Positions 1 through 8,249 of a stretch of DNA of 63,611 nucleotides are shown piece after piece. The stretch spans positions 3,289 through 66,899 of the forward strand of contig NZ_AUGC01000015.1 in assembly GCF_000426825.1 (NCBI RefSeq), read 5' to 3'. The position numbers were made by a program, and so were the translations under genes. The first letter of the stretch is position 1; every line of letters starts with the position of its first letter. The notes below the pieces were generated by a model. It had not been told where the DNA came from. It saw only the letters and a list, made by a program, of their open reading frames with translations, and did no database searches. Source of the DNA: Thermonema rossianum DSM 10300. GTDB taxonomy: Bacteria > Bacteroidota > Bacteroidia > Cytophagales > Thermonemataceae.

Positions 1-81
1 CAACTGAGATTTTCCATTACCGGCAAACGAGGTCAATGCCATTCCTCCTGTAAGAAGACACAAAAGAGCTATCTTTTTCAT
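1..81 (-). CDS. N-terminal part of an exported protein (cut by window edge)
   Basis: Only the first 27 codons are present. They read MKKIALLCLLTGG, then a small hydrophobic stretch ending SFAGNG, which is a typical Sec signal peptide with a likely cleavage site after SFA. The start codon is the CAT at 79-81. The mature protein lies outside the window, so its function cannot be told. It diverges from the regulator gene at 348, and the two share the 266-base gap between them. Confidence 0.6.
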   Translation of the reverse strand, partial: MKKIALLCLLTGGMALTSFAGNGKSQL

Positions 82-347
82 CTTTTTACTGAATTTAGTT
101 TACAATAATACAACCCCACTTTTACACCGTGGGCCAGGTACCCTTTCAGGGAGTAAAGACGGTCATTGAGCTGCGCAGCGGGAAGCTTCCCTTCTTCAAT
201 AACCGTTGCAAAGAAAAAAAAAAAAAAACGAGTCAATACTTACAATGTATTTTTTCCATCCACAACCATCAACAAAATACTTTCTTCGGGGCAGCATTTT
301 CAAAAAGCCGCCCGTCTGATTATATTTGTGAAAGACCCTTCAAGATT
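82..347. other. Divergent intergenic region with poly-A tract
   Basis: A reading frame stays open here from 129 into the downstream regulator gene, but it crosses a run of 15 A at 214-228 and has no protein-like composition. I treat it as non-coding. The only clear signal is the TATATTTG box at 321-328. Confidence 0.5.
296..328 (+). promoter_or_regulatory. Candidate promoter of the XRE regulator gene
   Basis: TATATTTG at 321-328 matches the Bacteroidota -7 consensus TAnnTTTG exactly. A weaker TTTTC at about 297-301 sits 19 bases upstream, where the -33 element is expected. Transcription would begin near 335, about 13 bases before the ATG at 348, which supports that start over any upstream codon. 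Confidence 0.45.
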
Positions 348-1370
348 ATGAGCTTAGTAAGCCAAAACATACGCTACTTGCGCCGTCTGCACGGCTATAC
401 TCAAGAACGCCTTGCCCAAGCCATAGGCATCAAACGCTCGCTGCTGGCAGCCTATGAAGACGGACGTGCAGCGCCCAACTTAAAGAACCTCGTGCGTTTT
501 GCCCGCCTCTTCGGCATTACTGTAGATGAGCTCATCACCATAGATTTGGCAAAGGTGAAGCGTGCGGCAAGTGTGGTGCCCGAAGGTATTCCCAAAGAAG
601 GCGCACCTGCCCCCGAGGCACCTCTTTTTGAAGAAGAAACGGAAGAAGCAGACCCGGCAGAAGACGACGACGAACCACAGTGGTTGGAAGACGATGACGA
701 TGACTTCCAGGAACCTCCGGCACCCCGCTTCAAAAAAACAAACAAAGGGCACAGCGGCAAATATTTGTTCGACGATGATACGGAAGAAGACGAACCCTCT
801 TTCAATAAAAGAAGCACGCACGAAAAGAAACGCCCTTCGGCTACCGAGCGCTATCCTACCTTAGACGAGTTGTTTGAAGACAGCCCTGTCAGTACTTCCG
901 CAGATATACCTTTGGTGCGCAGCCATCAGCTACCCGACTATTTGGCTTATTTTGAAAACAATGACTTCGTGCAGGCACTGCCCAAAATACAACTCAGCCT
1001 GCTGGACCGTGGCAAGCAATACCGTGCCTTTGAGAGTACCGAAGAGATGGGCTTTAAAAATGCCCTGTTTATAGGTGAATATACCCGCAACTGGTACCGC
1101 CTGCACGACCGTACGCCCTGCCTGCTGCTTACCCAACGGCACGGGCTGGTATATGGGCAAGTAGAAAATCACCTGCGTGACAAAGGCTACCTGCTCATGC
1201 TCGATGGTGAATGGGAAGGCATGCGTTTCAACCTGCGCGAAATCTTTGAAATATGGCAGGTTGTCCTGTTTATCAGCCGCGAAGTGCCCATGCCTTCGGC
1301 ACAAAGCGAAGAGCTGATGGACATGTGCATGCACTTACAAAAGCAATTGCAACGTTTCTTGAAAAAATAA
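348..1370 (+). CDS. XRE-family regulator with acidic linker and S24-like C-terminal domain
   Basis: 340 residues from the ATG at 348. Residues 1-62 form an XRE/Cro-type helix-turn-helix (QNIRYLRRLHGYTQERLAQA, then a GIKRSLLAAYEDG recognition region). Residues 85-170 are a very acidic, low-complexity linker with runs of D and E. The last 100 residues, around YRLHDRTPCLL to REIFEIWQVVLFISREVP, resemble the beta-rich C-terminal domain found in many Bacteroidota XRE proteins related to the LexA/S24 fold. I see no clear Ser/Lys catalytic pair, so self-cleavage is doubtful. It probably binds DNA as a regulator; its target is unknown. trpA follows after 18 bases and may be cotranscribed. Starting at 348 rather than the longer frame agrees with the promoter box at 321-328. 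Confidence 0.75.
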   Translation: MSLVSQNIRYLRRLHGYTQERLAQAIGIKRSLLAAYEDGRAAPNLKNLVRFARLFGITVDELITIDLAKVKRAASVVPEGIPKEGAPAPEAPLFEEETEEADPAEDDDEPQWLEDDDDDFQEPPAPRFKKTNKGHSGKYLFDDDTEEDEPSFNKRSTHEKKRPSATERYPTLDELFEDSPVSTSADIPLVRSHQLPDYLAYFENNDFVQALPKIQLSLLDRGKQYRAFESTEEMGFKNALFIGEYTRNWYRLHDRTPCLLLTQRHGLVYGQVENHLRDKGYLLMLDGEWEGMRFNLREIFEIWQVVLFISREVPMPSAQSEELMDMCMHLQKQLQRFLKK

Positions 1371-1388
1371 ACCGAAGTATCAACAGCT

Positions 1389-2183
1389 ATGAACCGTTTA
1401 CAAGATGTGTTCTTGCAGAAGCAAGGCAATTTATTGAATGTGTATTTTACTGCCGGCTATCCCACCCTCCACAGCACGCGCCCTCTGTTGCGTGCACTGC
1501 AGGCAGCCGGCGCCGATTTGGTAGAAATAGGCATGCCTTTTTCCGACCCTTTGGCTGACGGCCCGGTCATACAAGACAGCAGCACCCAAGCTCTGAAAAA
1601 CGGCATGACCCTATCGCTGCTGTTCGAGCAGCTGGCCGGCATGCGCGATGAAATACAGCTGCCGGTTTTGCTGATGGGCTACCTCAACCCGGTGATGCAG
1701 TATGGCATGGAGCGCTTTTGTGCCGACTGTGAAAAGGTGGGCATCGATGGTCTTATTTTACCCGACTTGACGCTTGATGAATATGAGCGTGAGTTCAAAC
1801 CCCTTTTTGAAAAGCATGGTTTGGCGGCTGTTTTCCTGGTTACGCCACAAACCGACGAAGCGCGCATCCGTAAAATAGATGCCCTCAGCAATGCCTTTAT
1901 TTACTTGGTATCGACAGCCAGCACCACGGGCACCAAAAACGCCGCCCAATCTGCCACCGAAGCCTATCTGCAAAGAGTGGCTTCCATGCAGCTGCAAACC
2001 CCTGCAATGGTGGGCTTTGGCATCAAAGACAGAAGTGGTTTTGAGTTGGCTTGCCGCTATACCCGGGGCGCCATTGTGGGCTCGGCGTTTATCGATGCAC
2101 TGCAAGGGGCAAGCGAAGAGGACTTCCCGGCGCTGTGTAAAAGCTTCGTAGAGCGATTTAAATCGCCGGTATCAACCACTTAA
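1389..2183 (+). CDS. trpA: Tryptophan synthase alpha subunit
   Basis: 264 residues, the usual length for TrpA. The enzyme is a TIM barrel that splits indole-3-glycerol phosphate into indole and glyceraldehyde 3-phosphate and passes indole to TrpB. The family signature VEIGMPFSDPLADGP is complete and carries the expected acid residues E46 and D57. The glycine-rich phosphate-binding segments VGFGIKDRSG and GAIVGSAF are also present. No other trp gene is nearby, so the pathway is not clustered here. It lies 18 bases behind the XRE regulator, possibly in one transcript that ends at the hairpin at 2232-2257. Confidence 0.95.
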   Translation: MNRLQDVFLQKQGNLLNVYFTAGYPTLHSTRPLLRALQAAGADLVEIGMPFSDPLADGPVIQDSSTQALKNGMTLSLLFEQLAGMRDEIQLPVLLMGYLNPVMQYGMERFCADCEKVGIDGLILPDLTLDEYEREFKPLFEKHGLAAVFLVTPQTDEARIRKIDALSNAFIYLVSTASTTGTKNAAQSATEAYLQRVASMQLQTPAMVGFGIKDRSGFELACRYTRGAIVGSAFIDALQGASEEDFPALCKSFVERFKSPVSTT

Positions 2184-2231
2184 ATGGTATTTAGCAGAAG
2201 GCTTTGCTCTTTACAAGCAGTGTTGCACAAA

Positions 2232-2257
2232 AAAAGGAAGGAGTACTCCTTCCTTTT
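2232..2257 (+). terminator. Rho-independent terminator after trpA
   Basis: A perfect 26-base palindrome centred on AGTACT, with arms AAAAGGAAGGAGT, followed by CTCTTTTT. It stands 48 bases after the trpA stop. Confidence 0.7.
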
Positions 2258-2370
2258 CTCTTTTTGGGGATGTTACCCAAAGATAGGCTTCTTGCCCAAG
2301 TTATGTCGATTCCGGTCTTTCCGTTCCCACGGTGTGAAAAGAGGCTTGTCATTTCGAACTTCACGTAGCA

Positions 2371-2460
2371 TGCCATCTCAAACGAGCGAAGGGAGTGAGC
2401 GATCTCAATCCTGCCAAGCTACGAGAAGCAATAGATTTCTCGCTTGCGCTCGAAATGACA
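2371..2460. repeat. Dispersed palindromic element, copy 1
   Basis: Left half TGCCATCTCAAACGAGCGAA with GAGTGAGCGATCTCA; right half AGATTTCTCGCTTGCGCTCG then AAATGACA. The two ends are imperfect inverted repeats. The same element recurs at 11278, 30618, 30865, 39266, 61501, 61707 and 63468. Confidence 0.8.
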
Positions 2461-2530
2461 AAGAAGAAAAGCCTCAAAAGGATGGAACCTTCCTATTTTC
2501 AGGCTATACATATTCTCTTCTTAATGCCGC

Positions 2531-3121
2531 TTATTCTTCGCTTCCTTCCGATTTCTTCTTTGTAGTGCGCTTACGGGTGGTTTTTTTCTTAGGCTGTGCT
2601 TCTTCGGCTGCCGCTTCTTCTGCCAGGGCTTCTTCGGTAGCTTTTTTCTTGGTGCTTCGCTTGCGCTTGGGCTTTTCTTCAGCTGCTTCGGCTTGCTCCT
2701 CGGCAGGTTTTTCTTCTTGCGGGCGCTCCAGCACTGCCGGTGCTTCTTTCAATAAGATTTCATACCACTTCAGCAGCTTGCGCACGTCGGAAGTAAACAC
2801 ACGCTCACGGCTGTATTGGGGCAGCACTTCGGCAAAGAAAGCCATTACTTCTTCATCACTGCTTGTTTTGTGATGCACGGGCAGCTGCTCACCATATTTT
2901 TCTTTCATGGTATAAAGCACCTCTACCAAAGGATAAGCCCCTTCGGCATCATCGGTATAGAATGTAATTTCTTGCAAGATGGCTACTTTTGCAGATGGCC
3001 CCAAGGGAAGCTTCTTTTTTTGCGCGTCGAGGCTTTCCACCAAAATACCATTGCGCATAGGCTTCAATACGCGATAGAGCCCGGGCTTTCCGGTTACACA
3101 AGCAATTTCTCTGAACTCCAT
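2531..3121 (-). CDS. DUF5606-family protein with Lys/Glu-rich tail
   Basis: 196 residues. The N-terminal 125 residues (MEFREIACVTGKPGLYRV, NGILVESLD, KVAILQEITFYT) match the pattern I know from DUF5606 proteins, which occur across Bacteroidota and have no established function. Residues 130-196 are low complexity: Glu/Ala stretches alternate with KRKRSTKKK-like and TTRKRTTKKK-like clusters, similar in composition to histone-like or RNA-binding tails. It has no signal peptide or membrane segment and is presumably cytoplasmic. It is monocistronic: the terminator at 3175-3210 separates it from the gene upstream. The family call is from memory of the N-terminal pattern. Confidence 0.75.
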   Translation of the reverse strand: MEFREIACVTGKPGLYRVLKPMRNGILVESLDAQKKKLPLGPSAKVAILQEITFYTDDAEGAYPLVEVLYTMKEKYGEQLPVHHKTSSDEEVMAFFAEVLPQYSRERVFTSDVRKLLKWYEILLKEAPAVLERPQEEKPAEEQAEAAEEKPKRKRSTKKKATEEALAEEAAAEEAQPKKKTTRKRTTKKKSEGSEE

Positions 3122-3174
3122 AGAATCTTGTCTGTTTATGACTTCTCGTTTAATTAGCTCACAAATTTAATAAT

Positions 3175-3210
3175 AAAACGCAGAGTAAGCGTTTCTTACT
3201 CTGCGTTTTT
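3175..3210 (-). terminator. Terminator after the HAMP-GAF-PAS receptor gene
   Basis: A 15-bp stem (AAAACGCAGAGTAAG against its complement) with a 5-base loop, flanked by A-runs on one side and T-runs on the other. It can act in both directions. It lies 19 bases beyond the stop of the minus-strand gene ending at 3229. Confidence 0.75.
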
Positions 3211-3228
3211 AAGTTGAAAAGGCGCTTC

Positions 3229-5436
3229 TTAAATACGGATGGCGTCGTCATTGTCGGTGCTGTCGTCGTCGAAGAAGCTGATATCGATGCTATCTTCTTC
3301 GCCCACGGGCACTTCGTTGAACAAAAATACATACACAATCTTGGTATCGATTTCCAGCTTGCCGGCCATCATCTGCACAGGATGCACCTTGCCTTCGGCA
3401 TCAATGACTTTGCCGGTGACGCTCTGAGTAAATGACTTGTAACTTAGCTGAAAGCGTCGCTGGCGCAAGTCTATGATGTTACTGTAGTTGGTCTCTATAA
3501 GGATGTCCACAGGCTGCCCTTCCAACTCCATGCGGCGGTAACCAAAGCGCTTCAATACATAACGGTTCACTTTGGTAATGATAAAACGCTCGTTGGTAAG
3601 GATGATGCCCTCGTAAATGCGATTGATAATGCTGCGGTAAACATGTGCTTCTTCTGCAACGGCATTGAGTTTTTTCTCCAGCTCGCGAATCCACTGATCG
3701 TATTGCTGCACCTTGACCTCCAGCTCTTTTTCTTTGTTTTTGAGCTCTTCGGCGTATTTGCGTGAAGCCTCCAGCAGTTTTGCGTTGCGTTCGTTGGCGC
3801 GCACCGCCGCAATGGTCGAAGCAATACGGCTCGAAAGACGCTCTATGAACTCTATTTTATCTTCTTCTATGATGCGGATGGCGGCCAGCTCAATCACGCC
3901 CACAATACCGGTGGTATCGCTTTGCAGAGGCACCACCAGCACGTGTTTGGGCTTGCCTTCAATGAGGCTGCCCGTGATGACTTTGGGATAATCTTCCGGT
4001 ATGTCTGTCAAACTTATTTTATCGCCTTCGCGCCAGGCGGCCCCCACAATACCTTCTCCCCATGCCACTTTTTTCTTCAAGTGTTTGGGGCGCCCGTAAG
4101 CATAGCTTGCTTTCAATTCCAGATAAGGGGGCTCTTCTTCATCGTTCACAATAAAGAGCGCGCCCATCTGACATTCGGTGTATTCTACCAAAGTGGAAAT
4201 GATTTCATAAGCCTGCCGTTCGAGGTCGTTGTAGTTGGAACGCAAAATTTCGCCAAAGATGGCCAAGCCTTCGGTTGCCCACTTACGCTTGGCTTCTTCA
4301 CGAATATATTCTGCCAGTTTTTCGTCGCGGCTTTTGGTTTCTTCCACACTTGCTTTCAGCTTGGTGACCATGGCGCTGAAGTTCTTGGCTATTTCGCCCA
4401 CTTCTGTTTCATCGTCGAACTCAGCCAATGCCTGCGTAGCTTCTTCGTTGTTGATGTCTTCGGTCACGGTAGAAGTAATGGCATCGAGACGACGGATAGG
4501 ACGGGCCACGGCATAGTGCTGATAGACAGCTACGGCCACGCCCATCATGAGCAGCAGCAACAGGGCGGAACCAAAGATAAGCTTGGCGCGCCACCAAAGC
4601 GTGTCGATATGGCGGGCGGTGCTTCCGGCCAGCAGGCGGCTGTCGTTGTGCAGCTGAATCATCCATTGTTTTGCTTCGGCACGCAAGCCGCTGTTGTCAT
4701 CAAGCCCTATTTGTTTTTCCAAGGCCACTGCCCTGCCAAAAGCTTGCAGGTAATCGTTCAGGTTGTCTTTGATGGTCATGCGCAAGGCTGAATTCATGTT
4801 TGCCGGCAGGGCAGCTTCCAGCTCTTGTGCTGCCTTTTCTACCCTACGCACCAAACGGGCATCTTTTTTTAAAAAGAAGTCTTTTTCATAGTGGCGCATT
4901 TTCTCAAACAGCGCCAAAGCCAAAGTGTCCTGCTCTTTGAGTATAAGGTGCAGCTTACGCGCAGCCACATGCATTTGTCCCAGGGCACCGCTTGTCACAA
5001 ATCCTTTTTCTTTGACACGCTCCTGCAGGCGGGCAAAGGTTTTGTCAAAGGCACGCCATTCGGCGCCGGTCCGGCTCAAAAGAGAATCGACGCCCAGCTC
5101 TACCGCCATGCGCTCATGTTGCACACCTTCTTTCTGTTCCAGCTGTGAGAGCAGGCGGTTGCCTTCCTGCTTCACTTTTTCGTATTCGAAGAGCACATGG
5201 CTTTTGCCGGTTTCCATATAATGCTCGTTGCGCTGCTCTGTTTCCAGGAATGCCTGCATAAGCGCATAGGCTCGATGAACATGGGCATTGAATTGCTCGC
5301 TGTGGGACTTAAAATCTTCATAGTGGGCAATATAGCGCACATAGAAAAAGGCAGCCCCCCCTACTGTCATGCTTACCAACAGCAGCAGCAGTGCACTTAC
5401 CCACAATTTTGATTGAATATGCCTAAATTTCCACAT
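3229..5436 (-). CDS. Membrane receptor with HAMP, GAF and PAS domains, no output domain
   Basis: 735 residues. One membrane helix at about 10-33 and a second near 285-308 enclose a mostly helical periplasmic sensor region of about 250 residues. A HAMP linker follows (IRRLDAITSTVTEDI and onward), then a GAF domain at about 400-550 (CQMGALFIVND, VPLQSDTTGIVGVIELA), a coiled coil at about 555-610 (KEKELEVKVQQYDQWIRELE), and a PAS domain at about 612-720 (IYEGIILTNERFIITKVNRY, GYRRMELEGQPVDILI). The chain ends in an acidic tail. No histidine kinase, GGDEF, phosphatase or methyl-accepting module follows, so any signal must pass to a separate partner. It starts 13 bases after the stop of the hypothetical gene at 5450-5977, which suggests an operon. 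Confidence 0.8.
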   Translation of the reverse strand: MWKFRHIQSKLWVSALLLLLVSMTVGGAAFFYVRYIAHYEDFKSHSEQFNAHVHRAYALMQAFLETEQRNEHYMETGKSHVLFEYEKVKQEGNRLLSQLEQKEGVQHERMAVELGVDSLLSRTGAEWRAFDKTFARLQERVKEKGFVTSGALGQMHVAARKLHLILKEQDTLALALFEKMRHYEKDFFLKKDARLVRRVEKAAQELEAALPANMNSALRMTIKDNLNDYLQAFGRAVALEKQIGLDDNSGLRAEAKQWMIQLHNDSRLLAGSTARHIDTLWWRAKLIFGSALLLLLMMGVAVAVYQHYAVARPIRRLDAITSTVTEDINNEEATQALAEFDDETEVGEIAKNFSAMVTKLKASVEETKSRDEKLAEYIREEAKRKWATEGLAIFGEILRSNYNDLERQAYEIISTLVEYTECQMGALFIVNDEEEPPYLELKASYAYGRPKHLKKKVAWGEGIVGAAWREGDKISLTDIPEDYPKVITGSLIEGKPKHVLVVPLQSDTTGIVGVIELAAIRIIEEDKIEFIERLSSRIASTIAAVRANERNAKLLEASRKYAEELKNKEKELEVKVQQYDQWIRELEKKLNAVAEEAHVYRSIINRIYEGIILTNERFIITKVNRYVLKRFGYRRMELEGQPVDILIETNYSNIIDLRQRRFQLSYKSFTQSVTGKVIDAEGKVHPVQMMAGKLEIDTKIVYVFLFNEVPVGEEDSIDISFFDDDSTDNDDAIRI

Positions 5437-5449
5437 ACATTGCTTTGTT

Positions 5450-5977
5450 TTACTCTATCTCTTCTTCAAAACTGTAGAAGTTGGGATCCAAGGATACCGA
5501 TTGCCGCCGGTATGCCTGCACAAACCAATCAATGGCAGGCACGTCTATGGCTTCCTTATTTAAATATACGTCTATTTCTTCCAAGCAGTTCGCTTCATCG
5601 CGATAAACCTCCACACTTTCCTGTACTTTCACTTCGCCTTCTTCTATCAACTCCTGCACTATTTCATCATACAAGGCCTGTGCTTTGGCTTGCATGGCTT
5701 CGGGCAGCTCGGCAAAAGCTTCCCATCCACGCCAGGCAGGCATCAGCGCTTTCAAACGCATTTCGGCTTCTTCGTGCAGCTGATAGTGGTAGAGTGTTGC
5801 CAAGGTATGCATCACCGCATCGCACACCCACTCTTTCCCTTCTTCATCGCGGCGCAAGAATAGTATATGGGCATACAGGCCGTCGTCTTCAGGTTCAAAC
5901 TCGGGATGCCAAATCCATGTTTTTTCGCCTGTCTTCAGCGGCTCGAGCCAATGTGTTTCTATTCTGCTTGTTTCCAT
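5450..5977 (-). CDS. Hypothetical acidic cytoplasmic protein
   Basis: 175 residues, strongly acidic, rich in W, Y and E. It has no signal peptide, membrane helix or recognised domain. The middle (LYHYQLHEEAEMRLKALMPA) should be helical and the C-terminus ends in FEEEIE. I do not recognise the family. Its gene immediately precedes the receptor gene (13-base gap, same strand), so it may be a soluble partner, but that is inference from spacing only. Confidence 0.6.
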   Translation of the reverse strand: METSRIETHWLEPLKTGEKTWIWHPEFEPEDDGLYAHILFLRRDEEGKEWVCDAVMHTLATLYHYQLHEEAEMRLKALMPAWRGWEAFAELPEAMQAKAQALYDEIVQELIEEGEVKVQESVEVYRDEANCLEEIDVYLNKEAIDVPAIDWFVQAYRRQSVSLDPNFYSFEEEIE

Positions 5978-6075
5978 TCGTTCAGTCTTGTAAGCAATTG
6001 AAATTTAGGCATTTTACAAACAAACTCCAAATCTACCCAATTTATGAACAAAAGCGCAAGCGAGCATTCAAAAAA

Positions 6076-6852
6076 CTACCATTCCAAAGGCTTTTTTTCA
6101 AGGAAAGCAGCGATGCCGCGGCGGCAATCATCGGTTTCGCGTGCCATGGCATTCATTTGGGCTGCATACTGCAAGCCTTGTTCAAGCGTACGTTCCTGTA
6201 TTTCGGCAATCATGCGTTTGGTAAGCTCCATGGAAGAAGCCGAATTTTGTGTGCACAGCTGCAAAGCATAAGCTTTCACTTCGGTTTCAAGACGGTCTGC
6301 CTCTACCACACGATGCACCAAGCCCAAAGCCAGTGCTTCTTGTGCATCAATCAAGCGCCCCGAAAGCAGCAGCTCTTTGGCACGCCCCTCGCCTATCTTG
6401 CGCAGCAAAAACAAAGAAACGATAGCCGGAATAAAACCTATTTTCACCTCGGTGTATCCGAACTTGGCTTCGGGCACGGAAAAGGTTACGTCGCAGACGG
6501 TAGCCAGCCCGCAACCTCCGGCAATGGCATGCCCCTGCACTTGGGCTATCACCGTTTTTTTGAGCGTGTAAATCTTATGAAACAGCGCTTTCAGACGCGA
6601 AGAATCGGCCAGGTTTTCTTCATAACTATTTTTTTGAAGCTGCTGCAAATAAGCCAAATCGGCGCCGGCACAAAAAGCCTTGCCTCTTGCACGCAACACA
6701 ACCACCTTTGCCTGCTCATCTTCTTCGGCACGGCAAAAGGCTGCATACAAAGCTTCTACCATTTCATCATTCAGCGCATTGCGCTTATCCGGGCGATTCA
6801 GCGTGATGTAAGCAATGCGCTCCGACACTTCATAGAGTACCATCGATTCCAT
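6076..6852 (-). CDS. Enoyl-CoA hydratase/isomerase family protein
   Basis: 258 residues, the normal crotonase-fold length. The oxyanion-hole segments are intact: AFCAGADLAYL near residue 60 and AIAGGCGLA near 110. The acid residue expected in the first catalytic position is in FGYTEVKIGFIPA. The stretch after it (IVSLFLLRKIG) resembles methylglutaconyl-CoA hydratases of leucine breakdown (LiuC type) more than the GGTQRL of general fatty-acid enzymes, so leucine catabolism is a reasonable guess. The substrate cannot be fixed from sequence. It lies 65 bases downstream of ung on the same strand, with no clear terminator between them. Confidence 0.85.
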   Translation of the reverse strand: MESMVLYEVSERIAYITLNRPDKRNALNDEMVEALYAAFCRAEEDEQAKVVVLRARGKAFCAGADLAYLQQLQKNSYEENLADSSRLKALFHKIYTLKKTVIAQVQGHAIAGGCGLATVCDVTFSVPEAKFGYTEVKIGFIPAIVSLFLLRKIGEGRAKELLLSGRLIDAQEALALGLVHRVVEADRLETEVKAYALQLCTQNSASSMELTKRMIAEIQERTLEQGLQYAAQMNAMARETDDCRRGIAAFLEKKPLEW

Positions 6853-6917
6853 ATTTTTTCTTTTTAAAATTCAATACCAAATAAGAAAAACACAACAAGA
6901 GGTGCAAACCAAAGGTT

Positions 6918-7583
6918 TTACCACACTATAGGTGTTTGCCCATGAGCGCGGAGGTAAGCATTGGCTTTGCTAAAATGGCGGCAGCCGCGAAAACCTCGTG
7001 CCAAGGGCGAAGGATGCGGGGCTTCCAGCACCAAGTGCTTGGTTTTGTCTATCACCCTGCCTTTTTCTTGTGCATAACGCCCCCACAACAAAAACACCAA
7101 ATGCTCTTTTTGCTCCGAAAGCGCTTTGATGACCGCGTCGGTAAATTGCTCCCATCCTTTGCCGCGGTGCGAACCGGCTTCACGCGCCCGCACCGTCAAG
7201 ATGGCATTGAGCAGCAAAACGCCCTGCTGCGCCCAACGCTCCAGATTGCCCGATGCGGGCGGCGGTGTGCCCACGTCTTCGTGCACTTCGGCAAATATGT
7301 TGCGCAATGAAGGGGGAATGGGCACCCCATCGTTCACGGAAAATGCTAAGCCATGAGCTTGTCCCGGTCCGTGGTAAGGATCCTGCCCTATGATGACCAC
7401 TTTGGTTTGGTCGAAAGGACAGGCCTCAAATGCCCGGAATATCTGCCTCCCCGGCGGATATACCGTGTGCTTGCGGTATTCTTCCTTGACAAACTGCACC
7501 AACTCATGAAAATACGGCTTGCTAAATTCCTCTTTAAGGGCTTCTTTCCAAGAAGGCTCTATTTTTACGTCTATGGCTTGCAC
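6918..7583 (-). CDS. ung: Uracil-DNA glycosylase, family 1
   Basis: 221 residues, typical length. It removes uracil from DNA to start base-excision repair. The water-activating loop GQDPYHGPGQAHGLAFSV contains catalytic D68, and the minor-groove intercalation loop HPSPLARGF contains H190. The uracil-specificity segment LLLNAILTVR is also present. It is divergent from the SCP2 gene at 7776. Confidence 0.97.
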   Translation of the reverse strand: MQAIDVKIEPSWKEALKEEFSKPYFHELVQFVKEEYRKHTVYPPGRQIFRAFEACPFDQTKVVIIGQDPYHGPGQAHGLAFSVNDGVPIPPSLRNIFAEVHEDVGTPPPASGNLERWAQQGVLLLNAILTVRAREAGSHRGKGWEQFTDAVIKALSEQKEHLVFLLWGRYAQEKGRVIDKTKHLVLEAPHPSPLARGFRGCRHFSKANAYLRAHGQTPIVW

Positions 7584-7696
7584 GATACACGGTCGTTTGA
7601 ATGCAACATTTTAAAGGTCAAAATTAAAAAAAGCCCGGGCATTGCATGGAAAGCGCTCACACACAAGCCAAGTTTCTATTGACAATGGCAGGAAAA

Positions 7697-7732
7697 TTTT
7701 GCACAAATCATTGAATAAGTGATAAAATTTTG
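7697..7732 (+). promoter_or_regulatory. Candidate promoter of the SCP2-domain gene
   Basis: TTTTG at 7697-7701, then 21 bases, then TAAAATTTTG at 7723-7732. This is close to the Bacteroidota TTTG / TAnnTTTG pattern, with an imperfect -7. It lies 44 bases before the start codon. Confidence 0.35.
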
Positions 7733-7775
7733 CTTTTTTTGAATGCTTCAAAACCTATTATAAAACAAAACAACT

Positions 7776-8072
7776 ATGAGTTTAAACACACTGACTGAAC
7801 GAATGAAAACCCTTTTGGGCGACAACAGCTCGCTGGGCTCCACCATCAAGTTTGTAACCGATGCAGGTGTGGTATATGTAGATGCCACCACCACCCCGCC
7901 CCAAGTGCACAATGAAGACAAAGAAGCGGAATGTGTGGTGGAACTTTCTGCCAATGATGCACAAAAACTGTTGGATGGCGACCTCAACCCCATGGGCGCT
8001 TTTATGATGGGCAAGCTGAAAGTAAAAGGCAATATGGGCATTGCCATGAAGTTCATGCAAATTGTCGGCTAA
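7776..8072 (+). CDS. SCP2 sterol-binding domain protein
   Basis: 98 residues consisting of a single SCP2 domain. Diagnostic parts are VVYVDATTTPPQVHNE, then CVVELSANDAQKLLDGDLNP, then the closing helix region MGAFMMGKLKVKGNMGIAMK. Such proteins have a hydrophobic tunnel that binds lipids or acyl-CoA; in bacteria their exact role is mostly unknown. It has no signal peptide, so it is cytoplasmic. It has its own promoter-like sequence and terminator and stands alone between ung and aconitase. Confidence 0.9.
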   Translation: MSLNTLTERMKTLLGDNSSLGSTIKFVTDAGVVYVDATTTPPQVHNEDKEAECVVELSANDAQKLLDGDLNPMGAFMMGKLKVKGNMGIAMKFMQIVG

Positions 8073-8122
8073 AGCCGTGGCATGCTTCCGTTCAATACAT
8101 TTAGTATGCATTCCTAACTTCA

Positions 8123-8151
8123 GCCGCTGTGGTGACCACAGTGGCTTTTTT
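8123..8151 (+). terminator. Terminator after the SCP2 gene
   Basis: GCCGCTGTGG-TGA-CCACAGTGGC stem (one G-T pair) followed by TTTTTT. Confidence 0.8.
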
Positions 8152-8174
8152 ATTGTCTTTTTAGTGGCAAAAAA

Positions 8175-8205
8175 TTGCTTCTCTGCTAAGAATTTTTATC
8201 TTTTG
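8175..8205 (+). promoter_or_regulatory. Candidate promoter of aconitase
   Basis: TTG at 8175-8177, 19 bases, then TATCTTTTG at 8197-8205, which is one base longer than the TAnnTTTG consensus. It lies 44 bases upstream of the acnA start. Confidence 0.35.
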
Positions 8206-8249
8206 TTTTTGTTACTACAGTAGCATGAATGAACGATTAAACTTAAAAC

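Larger units (their letters stand above)
2184..2530. other. Intergenic region: terminator plus palindromic repeat, no gene
   Basis: Between the convergent ends of trpA and the DUF5606 gene. It holds the trpA terminator and one copy of the dispersed palindromic element (2371-2460). Open frames here are shadows of the repeat. I see nothing else. Confidence 0.6.

Noticed and set aside
129-347. In-frame upstream extension of the XRE regulator gene (73 extra codons)
   Set aside because: It contains a 15-A run and has no protein-like composition, and a consensus -7 box at 321-328 implies transcription starts after most of it.
5413-6867. Plus-strand frame of 484 codons across two minus-strand genes
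   Set aside because: It spans the gap and opposite strands of the acidic hypothetical gene and the enoyl-CoA hydratase gene. Low-complexity translation, no motif.
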